Assembly: GCA_002481295.1 (NCBI GenBank)
Contig: DLDU01000062.1
Coordinates: 25,388 to 45,088, forward strand
Direction: 5' to 3'
DNA length: 19,701 nucleotides
From: Prevotella sp. UBA7764
Lineage (GTDB): Bacteria > Bacteroidota > Bacteroidia > Bacteroidales > Bacteroidaceae
Each line of letters opens with the position of its first letter. The first letter of the stretch is position 1. Both the position numbers and the translations under genes were made by a program. The notes beneath the pieces were generated by a model. That model ran no database searches. It was not told the DNA's origin and worked only from the letters and a program-made list of their open reading frames with translations. Shown here piece by piece: positions 1-6,424 of this stretch.

Positions 1-402
1 TACATCGAGACCTGGGGCAACAAGCACTATGTCACCACCTCGGGACTGATTGTTCATCCTGACTTCCGAGGAATGGGAGTCGCCAAGCGCATCAAGAACC
101 TCACCTTCACCCTCGCACGCGTCCGATGGCCCCATGCCAAGATCTTCTCGCTGACCAGCGGCTCTGCGGTGATGAAGATGAACACGCAGCTGGGATACCT
201 TCCGGTGACTTTCAACGACCTCACCGATGACGAGAGCTTCTGGCGAGGATGTGAGGGATGCATCAACAGCGACATCCTCCACCGCACCAACCGCCGCTAC
301 TGCATCTGCACCGCCATGCTCTTCGATCCGGAAGAGCAACTGCCGGTGAAGCTACCAGAAGATGTCGTGAAACGAATCCGACAAATAGAGGCCCACCCCT
401 AA
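1..402 (+). CDS. GNAT-family N-acyltransferase, C-terminal part (5' truncated by window edge)
   Basis: The reading frame is open from base 1 to a TAA at 400-402, so the start lies upstream of the window. The visible 133 residues include the GNAT acyl-CoA-binding signature (IVHPDFRGMGVAKRI, about bases 49-93) followed by the usual helix and a later beta-strand segment (TQLGYLPV). The C-terminal half carries four cysteines in a CxxC...CxC arrangement (codons at 250, 259, 301 and 307), which could bind a metal. It stands at the head of an arginine cluster, so it probably acylates glutamate in the first arginine step. Bacteroides has a GNAT gene at this operon position that has, from memory and unverified, been proposed as the N-acylglutamate synthase. 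The last codons and stop lie inside a palindromic repeat, so the native C-terminus may have been altered. The GNAT call is secure; the substrate is inference. Confidence 0.8.
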   Translation, partial: YIETWGNKHYVTTSGLIVHPDFRGMGVAKRIKNLTFTLARVRWPHAKIFSLTSGSAVMKMNTQLGYLPVTFNDLTDDESFWRGCEGCINSDILHRTNRRYCICTAMLFDPEEQLPVKLPEDVVKRIRQIEAHP

Positions 403-430
403 CCCCTCCCGAGGGAGGGGAATGGCAAAA
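391..430 (+). repeat. GC-rich palindromic repeat, copy A (inverted partner of copy B)
   Basis: A 40-bp unit whose core at 403-420 is a perfect 8-bp inverted repeat (CCCCTCCC / GGGAGGGG) around a GA centre. Its reverse complement recurs at 1031-1070 with 34 of 40 positions identical by my hand alignment. It overlaps the last three codons and stop of the GNAT gene. The sequence type resembles dispersed palindromic elements of Bacteroidota genomes, but copy number cannot be judged from this window. Confidence 0.75.
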
Positions 431-474
431 CCACAATACATAATATAAATAATACATAATTAATATAGGAGAAG

Positions 475-942
475 ATGGAGGAAAATGCCAAGAGTAATAA
501 TGGGGATGAGCGACAGGATGGTAAGCAAAAGAATAGCAGGCGAAAGCAACAATACCAAACGGCTGATTGTGCTTACTATGGGCTGCTAAAAGAGTTTGCA
601 CATGAGAATAGACGAAACCCTACTAAAGAAGAAAGCATTCTGTGGGCATTTCTCCAACATAGACAATTAGGAGTTCGCTTCCGTAGACAACACATCATTG
701 GACAGTTCATTGTTGACTTTTGTTGTCTCTCAGTGAAACTGGTCATTGAAGTAGACGGAGGATACCATCAACTCCCCGGTCAACAATTCTCTGATGAGGA
801 GCGCGCGACATGGTTGCAGAGTCAGGGATTTACAGTCATCCGATTCACTAATGATCAGATATTAAGTGATCCTGATACCGTTGCAAGGGCTATACAAAAG
901 GAAGTGGAAGTCCTTCAGAATGCACGAGGAGAGGATTCGTAA
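475..942 (+). CDS. DUF559-domain (Vsr/PD-(D/E)xK-like) endonuclease
   Basis: A 155-residue protein. Residues 1-30 are a polar, lysine- and glutamine-rich tail; residues 36-145 match the DUF559 fold. Typical family signatures are visible: NPTKEESILWAFL (48-60), the FRRQHIIGQFIVDF strand pair (69-82) with candidate catalytic Asp81, LVIEVDGGYH (89-98) with Glu92 and Asp94, and GFTVIRFTNDQIL (118-130). These put it in the Vsr-like restriction-endonuclease superfamily, so a DNA nicking or cleaving activity is likely; the target is unknown. The ATG at 475 is preceded by AGGAG at 467-471, a better Shine-Dalgarno than most neighbours have. It is foreign to arginine synthesis and lies between inverted palindromic repeats, which suggests arrival with or by those repeats. 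Solitary DUF559 proteins are common in bacterial genomes and mostly uncharacterised. Confidence 0.85.
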   Translation: MEENAKSNNGDERQDGKQKNSRRKQQYQTADCAYYGLLKEFAHENRRNPTKEESILWAFLQHRQLGVRFRRQHIIGQFIVDFCCLSVKLVIEVDGGYHQLPGQQFSDEERATWLQSQGFTVIRFTNDQILSDPDTVARAIQKEVEVLQNARGEDS

Positions 943-977
943 AACTTATATAATAACAAGGTTTAAACAATAAAAAG

Positions 978-2267
978 ATGGAAAAGAAGAATATAAAAAA
1001 TAATAGTATGGCTAATAACAGTAGTAAGGGTATTGCAACTCCCCTCCCTCGGGAGGGGGCGGGGGTGGGCTCCAAGTCTGTCGTCGTCGCATTTTCCGGC
1101 GGACTGGACACATCATACACGGTCATGAAACTCACCCTAGAGGGATGGGACGTATACGCTGCATGCGCCAACACAGGTGGATTCAGTGCTGAACAGCTGA
1201 AGAAAAACGAGGAGAACGCTTACAAGCTCGGTGCTAAGAAATACGTCACACTCGACGTGACGCATGAGTACTATGAGAAGAGCTTGAAATATATGATCTT
1301 CGGCAACGTGCTGCGCAACAACTGCTATCCTATCTCGGTCAGCTCTGAGCGTATCTTCCAGGCCATCGCCATCGCACGCTACGCCAAGGAGATTGGTGCT
1401 GACGCCATTGCACACGGTTCTACTGGTGCCGGCAACGACCAGATACGTTTCGACATGACTTTCCTTGTCATGGCACCCGGTGTGAAGATCATCACGCTCA
1501 CTCGTGACCACGCTCTCTCGCGTAAAGAGGAAGTAGACTACCTCAACGAGCACGGCTTCTTTGCTGACTTCACCAAGCTGAAGTATTCCTATAATGTTGG
1601 CATCTGGGGCACGAGTATCTGCGGTGGCGAGCTCCTCGACCCCACACAGGGACTGCCCGAGGAGGCTTATCTCAAGCATGTCACCGCCAAAGAACCAGAA
1701 GCCGAACTGCGCATCACGTTCAAGGAGGGCGAGATTGCCGCTGTCAATGGCAAAGAGTATGCCGACAAGGTGGAGGCGATCCAGGCAATTGAAGCCATCG
1801 GTGCCAGCTATGCTATCGGCCGCGACTGCAATGTCGGCGATACGATCATCGGCATCAAGGGACGCGTCGGCTTTGAGGCTGCCGCTCCGAAGCTGATCAT
1901 CGAGGCACACCGCCTGCTCGAAAAGTCTACGCTCTCGAAATGGCAGCAGTACTGGAAAGACCAGATTGGCAATTGGTACGGCATGTTCCTCCACGAGAGT
2001 CAGTATCTCGAACCCGTCATGCCCGACATGGAGGCCTTCCTCACGAGCAGTCAGCGCCATGTAAACGGTACGGCTATCCTCAAACTGCGTCCTTACAGCT
2101 TTGAAACTGTAGGCGTTGACTCGCCCGACGACCTCACCAAGTCGAAACTCGGCGAATACGGCGAGATGCAGCACGGATGGACGGCCGACGATGCCAAGGG
2201 ATTCATCAAAGTGCTCTCCACACCGCTGCGCGCCTACTATGGCATGCATCCGGGAGAAAGAGAATAA
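978..2267 (+). CDS. argG: Argininosuccinate synthase with repeat-derived N-terminal extension
   Basis: ATP-dependent joining of citrulline and aspartate into argininosuccinate in the cytoplasm, the penultimate arginine step. The P-loop-like SGGLDTS is at residues 40-46, and the GSTGAGNDQIRFD substrate/ATP region follows in the expected place. The 429-residue length exceeds the roughly 400 usual for the family because about 33 extra residues precede the first conserved strand (SVVVAFSGG). Those residues are low-complexity (Lys/Asn/Ser) and then encoded by a palindromic repeat (residues 18-31, GIATPLPREGAGVG). No ATG exists between the repeat and the conserved strand, so translation must start at 978 or at the in-frame ATG at 1008, unless an alternative start codon is used. 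The enzyme core looks intact. It is 16 bp from argC and clearly co-transcribed with it. Confidence 0.95.
   Translation: MEKKNIKNNSMANNSSKGIATPLPREGAGVGSKSVVVAFSGGLDTSYTVMKLTLEGWDVYAACANTGGFSAEQLKKNEENAYKLGAKKYVTLDVTHEYYEKSLKYMIFGNVLRNNCYPISVSSERIFQAIAIARYAKEIGADAIAHGSTGAGNDQIRFDMTFLVMAPGVKIITLTRDHALSRKEEVDYLNEHGFFADFTKLKYSYNVGIWGTSICGGELLDPTQGLPEEAYLKHVTAKEPEAELRITFKEGEIAAVNGKEYADKVEAIQAIEAIGASYAIGRDCNVGDTIIGIKGRVGFEAAAPKLIIEAHRLLEKSTLSKWQQYWKDQIGNWYGMFLHESQYLEPVMPDMEAFLTSSQRHVNGTAILKLRPYSFETVGVDSPDDLTKSKLGEYGEMQHGWTADDAKGFIKVLSTPLRAYYGMHPGERE
1031..1070 (-). repeat. GC-rich palindromic repeat, copy B, inside the argG coding sequence
   Basis: Reverse-complement copy of the repeat at 391-430 (34 of 40 identical), with the 18-bp palindromic core intact at 1041-1058. 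It lies in frame in argG and encodes residues 18-31 of the predicted protein, so the repeat is translated without introducing a stop. Confidence 0.75.
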
Positions 2268-2283
2268 AAAGAGAGGAAAGATC

Positions 2284-3300
2284 ATGATAAGAATAGGTAT
2301 ACTTGGCGGTGCCGGCTATACGGCAGGAGAACTCATCCGCCTGCTCATCAACCATCCCGAGGCAAAGCTCGTCTTCGTCAACAGTGAGAGCAACGCCGGA
2401 AACCTCATCACCGACGTGCATGAGGGACTCTACGGCGACACCGACCTGCGCTTCACCAGCGAGATGCCCTTCGACGATGTCGACGTGCTCTTCTTCTGCT
2501 TCGGCCACGGCAAGAGCGAGCGATTCCTGGCAGAGCACGACGTGCCTGCAAAGGTGAAGATCATCGATCTGGCGCAGGACTTCCGCCTTGCGCCATCCGC
2601 CGGACAGCCCGCTGACGAGGTCGCTGCCACAAAGCCCACACCGGCTGTGCACGATTTTGTCTATGGTCTGCCCGAGATCAACCGCGAGCGCATCCGCGCT
2701 GCACGCCATGTAGCCAATCCCGGTTGCTTCGCCACGTGCATACAACTCGGTCTGCTGCCTGCCGCAAAGATGGGGCTCATCACTTCCGCTGTCAGCGTCA
2801 ACGCCATCACAGGAAGTACGGGAGCCGGTGTGAAACCCGGTGCCACCACCCATTTCTCGTGGCGCAACAACAACCTGAGCATCTACAAGGCTTTCACCCA
2901 TCAGCATATCCCAGAGATACGCCAAAGCGTCACCCAGGTGCAGGGACATCTCGAAGCCGACATCGACTTCATACCTTATCGCGGTGACTTCGCGCGCGGC
3001 ATCTTTGCCACTGAGGTCATCCGTACTGACAAGAACGCAGAGACAATCGTTCAAGGTTACAAGGATTTCTACAAAGAGGAACCCTTTACGCACTATGTCG
3101 ACAAGCCGCTCGACCTGAAGCAGGTGGTCAACACCAACAAGGCTCTCGTCCACTGCGACGTCATCGACGGCAAACTCCTCGTCACCTCCTGCATCGACAA
3201 CCTGCTCAAGGGAGCCGTCGGTCAGGCTGTGGAGAACATGAACCTGATGTTTGGACTCGACGAGACCACAGGACTGAAACTTAAGCCGTCGGCATTCTAA
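2284..3300 (+). CDS. argC: N-acetyl(succinyl)-gamma-glutamyl-phosphate reductase
   Basis: NADPH-dependent reduction of N-acylglutamyl phosphate to the semialdehyde, third arginine step. The 338-residue protein starts with a Rossmann nucleotide-binding motif (GILGGAGYTAGEL). The catalytic cysteine is Cys148 in NPGCFAT, followed by the ITGSTGAG turn (176-182) and the HQHIPEI histidine motif (206-212). The frame extends back to 2116 inside argG, but ATG 2284 is chosen because it follows the argG stop by 16 bp, has GAGAGGAAAG just upstream and begins exactly at the conserved first strand. In an organism with an ArgF' of the succinylornithine type, the acyl group handled is probably succinyl rather than acetyl; ArgC itself does not reveal which. 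Confidence 0.95.
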   Translation: MIRIGILGGAGYTAGELIRLLINHPEAKLVFVNSESNAGNLITDVHEGLYGDTDLRFTSEMPFDDVDVLFFCFGHGKSERFLAEHDVPAKVKIIDLAQDFRLAPSAGQPADEVAATKPTPAVHDFVYGLPEINRERIRAARHVANPGCFATCIQLGLLPAAKMGLITSAVSVNAITGSTGAGVKPGATTHFSWRNNNLSIYKAFTHQHIPEIRQSVTQVQGHLEADIDFIPYRGDFARGIFATEVIRTDKNAETIVQGYKDFYKEEPFTHYVDKPLDLKQVVNTNKALVHCDVIDGKLLVTSCIDNLLKGAVGQAVENMNLMFGLDETTGLKLKPSAF

Positions 3301-3318
3301 CTAAATAAAAACAAAAGT

Positions 3319-4461
3319 ATGAAACTATTCGACGTTTATCCGTTATACGATATCAACATTGTCAAGGGAAAGGGCGTCCATGTGTGGGACGACAAAGGGC
3401 AGGAGTATCTCGACCTCTACGGCGGACACGCTGTCATCAGCATCGGTCACTGCCATCCCCACTATGTCGACATGCTCACCAAGCAACTCAATCAGCTTGG
3501 ATTCTACTCCAACAGTGTCATCAACATGCTCCAGCGTCAGCTTGCCGAGCGGCTGGGCAAGGTCTGCGGCTACGACGACTATCAGCTCTTCCTGATCAAC
3601 AGTGGTGCTGAGGCCAACGAGAATGCGCTGAAACTTGCCAGTTTCCACAATGGCCGTACACGTGTGCTCTCTGCCGAGAAGGCTTTCCATGGACGTACCT
3701 CACTGGCCGTGGAGGTGACGGGGAACCCGAAGATTGTGGCACCCATCAACGACAATGGGCATGTGACCTTCCTGCCCTACAACGACCTGAAGGCGTGGGA
3801 GCGCGAGCTTGCCAAGGGCGATGTGTGCGCCTGCATACTGGAGTGCATCCAAGGAGTGGGCGGCTGCAATGTCGCTACCAAGGAGTTTGCCCAAGGGCTC
3901 GCCAAGGCCTGCAAGAAATATGGCGCTGTGCTCATCTGCGACGAGATACAGTGTGGCTATGGCCGCTCGGGCAAGTTCTTCGCTCATCAGTGGCTCGACA
4001 TACGTCCCGACCTCATCACTGTCGCCAAGGGCATCGGCAATGGTTTCCCCATGGCCGCCGTGCTCATCTCGCCTGAGTTCCAGCCTGTCTACGGACAGCT
4101 GGGCACTACATTTGGCGGCAACCACCTGGCCTGTACGGCCGCATTGGCCGTGCTCGACGTCTTCGAGCAGGAACATCTCGTGGACAATGCTCATGAGGTG
4201 GGCGAATATTTCATCGACGAGCTGAAGCAACTGCAAAAGACCGAGCCGCATATCAAGGAAGTGCGTGGACGCGGACTGATGATTGGACTCGTACTCGACG
4301 TGCCGCAGAAAGAGGTCCGCAGCAAGCTCATCTACGAGCAACACGTCTTCACGGGAGCTGCCGGCACCGACGTGCTGCGCATTCTGCCGCCGTTGTGCCT
4401 GACCAAGGCCGATGCCGACGACTTCATCTATCGTCTCAAGCGTGTTTTCGCCAGCATGTAG
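3319..4461 (+). CDS. argD: N-acetyl(succinyl)ornithine aminotransferase, class III PLP enzyme
   Basis: Transfers an amino group from glutamate to the N-acylglutamate semialdehyde to give N-acylornithine. The 380 residues are typical for ArgD. Visible motifs are SGAEANE (95-101) for phosphate binding of PLP, FHGRTSLA (123-130), the ICDEIQCGYGRSG segment (206-218) with Asp208 contacting the pyridine nitrogen, and ITVAKGIGNGFP (233-244) with Lys237 as the Schiff-base lysine. It begins 18 bp after argC. Class III aminotransferases overlap in substrate (acetylornithine, succinylornithine, ornithine, GABA), and the assignment rests on the arg context as well as on sequence. Annotation as acetylornithine aminotransferase would be equally acceptable. 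Confidence 0.93.
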   Translation: MKLFDVYPLYDINIVKGKGVHVWDDKGQEYLDLYGGHAVISIGHCHPHYVDMLTKQLNQLGFYSNSVINMLQRQLAERLGKVCGYDDYQLFLINSGAEANENALKLASFHNGRTRVLSAEKAFHGRTSLAVEVTGNPKIVAPINDNGHVTFLPYNDLKAWERELAKGDVCACILECIQGVGGCNVATKEFAQGLAKACKKYGAVLICDEIQCGYGRSGKFFAHQWLDIRPDLITVAKGIGNGFPMAAVLISPEFQPVYGQLGTTFGGNHLACTAALAVLDVFEQEHLVDNAHEVGEYFIDELKQLQKTEPHIKEVRGRGLMIGLVLDVPQKEVRSKLIYEQHVFTGAAGTDVLRILPPLCLTKADADDFIYRLKRVFASM

Positions 4462-4479
4462 GAAATCATTCCGATAGTA

Positions 4480-4494
4480 CTATATATAATAAGG
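4480..4494 (+). promoter_or_regulatory. AT-rich leader motif shared with proA (CTATATATAATAAGG)
   Basis: This 15-mer lies 15 bp before the proC start and is repeated exactly at 6399-6413, 11 bp before proA. Related AT-rich tracts ending in AAGG occur at 945-961 (before argG) and 8868-8882 (after argF'). It most likely acts as an unstructured ribosome-loading leader with a weak AAGG Shine-Dalgarno. A transcriptional role is possible but not shown. Confidence 0.4.
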
Positions 4495-4509
4495 TATACC
4501 AATAATATT

Positions 4510-5292
4510 ATGAAAATCGCAGTAATTGGAGCCGGTGAGATGGGTGGAGCCTTTGCCACCGGCTTGTTGAAGACCGACTTGTTCAAGCCCGAGGACATCA
4601 CCGTGGCCAATCCTCATGAAGGCAAGCTCAAACCGTTTGCCGAGCAGGGCACCAGTGTGACCACCGACAACAAAGTGGCTGCCGCCGTGGCCGACATCGT
4701 CGTGCTCGCCGTGAAGCCTAAGGTGGTGAAGGGCGTCATCGACGAGATCAAGGAGGAACTCGACTACAGCAAGCAGACCATCGTGAACATGGCTGCCAGC
4801 ATCAAGCTCGATCAGCTTGAAGCATGGCTTATCAGCGGTGGTGACGTGCCGGCTATCTGTCAGGCCATTCCAAACATCGGCATCGCTCACCGGCAGTCGA
4901 TGACTTTCCTCTCACCCAACGACAAGGCGGCAGCAAACCCGAAGCCTGTTCTCGACATCTTCAACGCTTTGGGCAAGACCATGGTCGTCGATGAGGATCT
5001 CTTGGGAGCAGGCACGGCAATGGCCGGCTGCGGTATTGCCTATGTGCTGCGTTTCATCCGGGCAGCTTCCGAGGCCGGCGTGGAGCTGGGCTTCAAGGCC
5101 GATGATGCCAAGGACATCGTGCTTCAGACCATCAAGGGCGCTGGCTCGCTGCTTGCCGGCGGCAGTCATCCCGAAGCTGAGATCGACAAGGTGACCACGC
5201 CCGGAGGTATGACCATTAAAGGACTGAACACACTGGAGGCCAACGGATTCACCAACGCTGTGATTGAAGGCTTCAAAGGCAGTTTGAAATAA
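4510..5292 (+). CDS. proC: Pyrroline-5-carboxylate reductase
   Basis: Reduces 1-pyrroline-5-carboxylate to proline, the last proline step, in the cytoplasm. The 260-residue protein opens with the NAD(P)-binding motif AVIGAGEMGGAFATGL (residues 4-19). The central segment has the AVKPKVV signature (about 67-73) and the C-terminus carries the family hallmark VTTPGGMTIKGL before a final helix. Length is normal for ProC (about 260-280). The 48-bp gap after argD is AT-rich and contains a leader motif shared with proA. Placement between argD and proB links the two pathways that diverge from glutamate. Confidence 0.95.
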   Translation: MKIAVIGAGEMGGAFATGLLKTDLFKPEDITVANPHEGKLKPFAEQGTSVTTDNKVAAAVADIVVLAVKPKVVKGVIDEIKEELDYSKQTIVNMAASIKLDQLEAWLISGGDVPAICQAIPNIGIAHRQSMTFLSPNDKAAANPKPVLDIFNALGKTMVVDEDLLGAGTAMAGCGIAYVLRFIRAASEAGVELGFKADDAKDIVLQTIKGAGSLLAGGSHPEAEIDKVTTPGGMTIKGLNTLEANGFTNAVIEGFKGSLK

Positions 5293-5298
5293 CGACCA

Positions 5299-6369
5299 AT
5301 GAAAAGAATAGTTGTGAAAGTGGGCAGCAACGTGCTCACACGTGATGACGGCAAACTCGACGTGACGAGGATGTCGGCCATCGTCGACCAGATCGTATGG
5401 CTAAGGCACCACGACTACGAGGTCATCCTCGTGTCATCGGGTGCCATGGCTTGCGGGCGCAACGAGATTGACGTAGAGCACAAGCTCGACAGCGTAGAGC
5501 AGCGACAACTCTTCTCGGCGCTCGGCCAAGTGAAACTCGTGGGACTCTACTACGACCTATTCCGTGAGTATGGCTGCCATGTGGGCCAGGTGCTCACGAT
5601 GAAGGAGAGCTTCTCCACACGTGGGCAGTATCTCAACCAGCGGGCTTGTATGCAGGTGATGCTTGAAAACGGTGTCATCCCCATTGTCAATGAGAACGAC
5701 ACGGTGAGCGTCACCGAGCTGATGTTCACCGACAACGACGAGCTCTCGGGACTCATCGCTTCCATGATGGACTGCGACACGCTCGTCATTCTCAGCAATG
5801 TCGACGGCATCTACAACGGCGACCCGAAGGAACCCGGCACGCGCGTCATCCCGATGGTCAACTACGACCGCGATTTAGGCGAGTACATCATCAACCAGAA
5901 AAGTGGCTTCGGTCGTGGAGGTATGGTCACGAAGGCACATATCGCCGGCAAAGTGGCAGACGAAGGCATCAAGGTTATCATCGCCAACGGAAAGACCGAC
6001 AACATCCTCATCGACTTGGCCCAGCATCCGCAACAGACCATGCACACGGAATTCCGGCCCAATCCCAATCCCACGTCGACGGTGAAAAAGTGGATAGCCC
6101 ACAGCGAGAGCTTTGCCAAAGGTGTCGTCTACGTCAACGCCAAGGCTGCTGAAGCACTGCGCGGCAAGCAGGCCGTGAGCCTGTTGCTCGTCGGCGTGAC
6201 GAAGATTGAGGGGGATTTTGAGGAAGGCGACATCGTGAGCATCGTCGATGAACAGAAGAATCTTGTCGCCGTGGGACGCAGTGCCTACAACGCTGATGAG
6301 GCCCGTGCCAATATCGGTAAGCACGAGGTCCGGCCTCTTGTACACTACGATTATATGTACATGGAGTGA
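5299..6369 (+). CDS. proB: Glutamate 5-kinase (kinase plus PUA domain)
   Basis: ATP-dependent phosphorylation of glutamate to gamma-glutamyl phosphate, the first and normally proline-inhibited step of proline synthesis. The amino-acid kinase domain covers residues 1 to about 255, with IVVKVGSNVLT at the start, VSSGAMACG, the IVNENDTVS region and GRGGMVTKAHIA near the nucleotide site. Residues from about 272 onward (AKGVVYVNAKAAEAL to the end) match the C-terminal PUA domain found in long-form ProB proteins. The length of 356 fits the two-domain form. It starts 6 bp after proC, so translational coupling is likely. The downstream gap contains a perfect 12-bp palindrome at 6373-6384 (CACATATATGTG) of unknown role. 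Confidence 0.95.
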   Translation: MKRIVVKVGSNVLTRDDGKLDVTRMSAIVDQIVWLRHHDYEVILVSSGAMACGRNEIDVEHKLDSVEQRQLFSALGQVKLVGLYYDLFREYGCHVGQVLTMKESFSTRGQYLNQRACMQVMLENGVIPIVNENDTVSVTELMFTDNDELSGLIASMMDCDTLVILSNVDGIYNGDPKEPGTRVIPMVNYDRDLGEYIINQKSGFGRGGMVTKAHIAGKVADEGIKVIIANGKTDNILIDLAQHPQQTMHTEFRPNPNPTSTVKKWIAHSESFAKGVVYVNAKAAEALRGKQAVSLLLVGVTKIEGDFEEGDIVSIVDEQKNLVAVGRSAYNADEARANIGKHEVRPLVHYDYMYME

Positions 6370-6398
6370 AGTCACATATATGTGTAGATTGAAAACAC

Positions 6399-6413
6399 CT
6401 ATATATAATAAGG
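6399..6413 (+). promoter_or_regulatory. AT-rich leader motif before proA, identical to the one before proC
   Basis: Exact 15-base match to 4480-4494, ending in AAGG, with AAGGAG completed at 6410-6415 as a Shine-Dalgarno about 10 bp before the proA ATG. Interpreted as a translation leader. Confidence 0.4.
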
Positions 6414-6424
6414 AGTAAAACACT

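Larger units (their letters stand above)
391..1070 (+). mobile_element. Candidate composite element: DUF559 endonuclease gene between inverted palindromic repeats
   Basis: The 680-bp segment starts and ends with inverted copies of the same 40-bp repeat and contains one complete DUF559-type endonuclease gene with AT-rich flanks. It interrupts an otherwise conserved GNAT-argG arrangement. Both edges fall inside or against neighbouring coding sequence: the GNAT stop codon on the left and the argG N-terminal extension on the right. No transposase is present, and I could not find an obvious target-site duplication outside the repeats. The mobile interpretation is inference from this architecture; two independent repeat insertions beside a cargo gene would look the same. 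Confidence 0.35.

Noticed and set aside
2116..2283. Longer start for argC inside argG
   Set aside because: The added 56 residues are an out-of-frame reading of argG. The ATG at 2284 has a Shine-Dalgarno and begins at the conserved Rossmann strand.
1137..2285. 382-codon minus-strand open frame opposite argG
   Set aside because: It is an antisense shadow of a well-identified enzyme gene, caused by codon bias; the translation shows no family motif.
6373..6384. 12-bp palindrome CACATATATGTG between proB and proA as an operator
   Set aside because: It is short, AT-rich and single-copy in the window; it does not resemble a known arginine or proline operator. It is recorded only in the proB entry.
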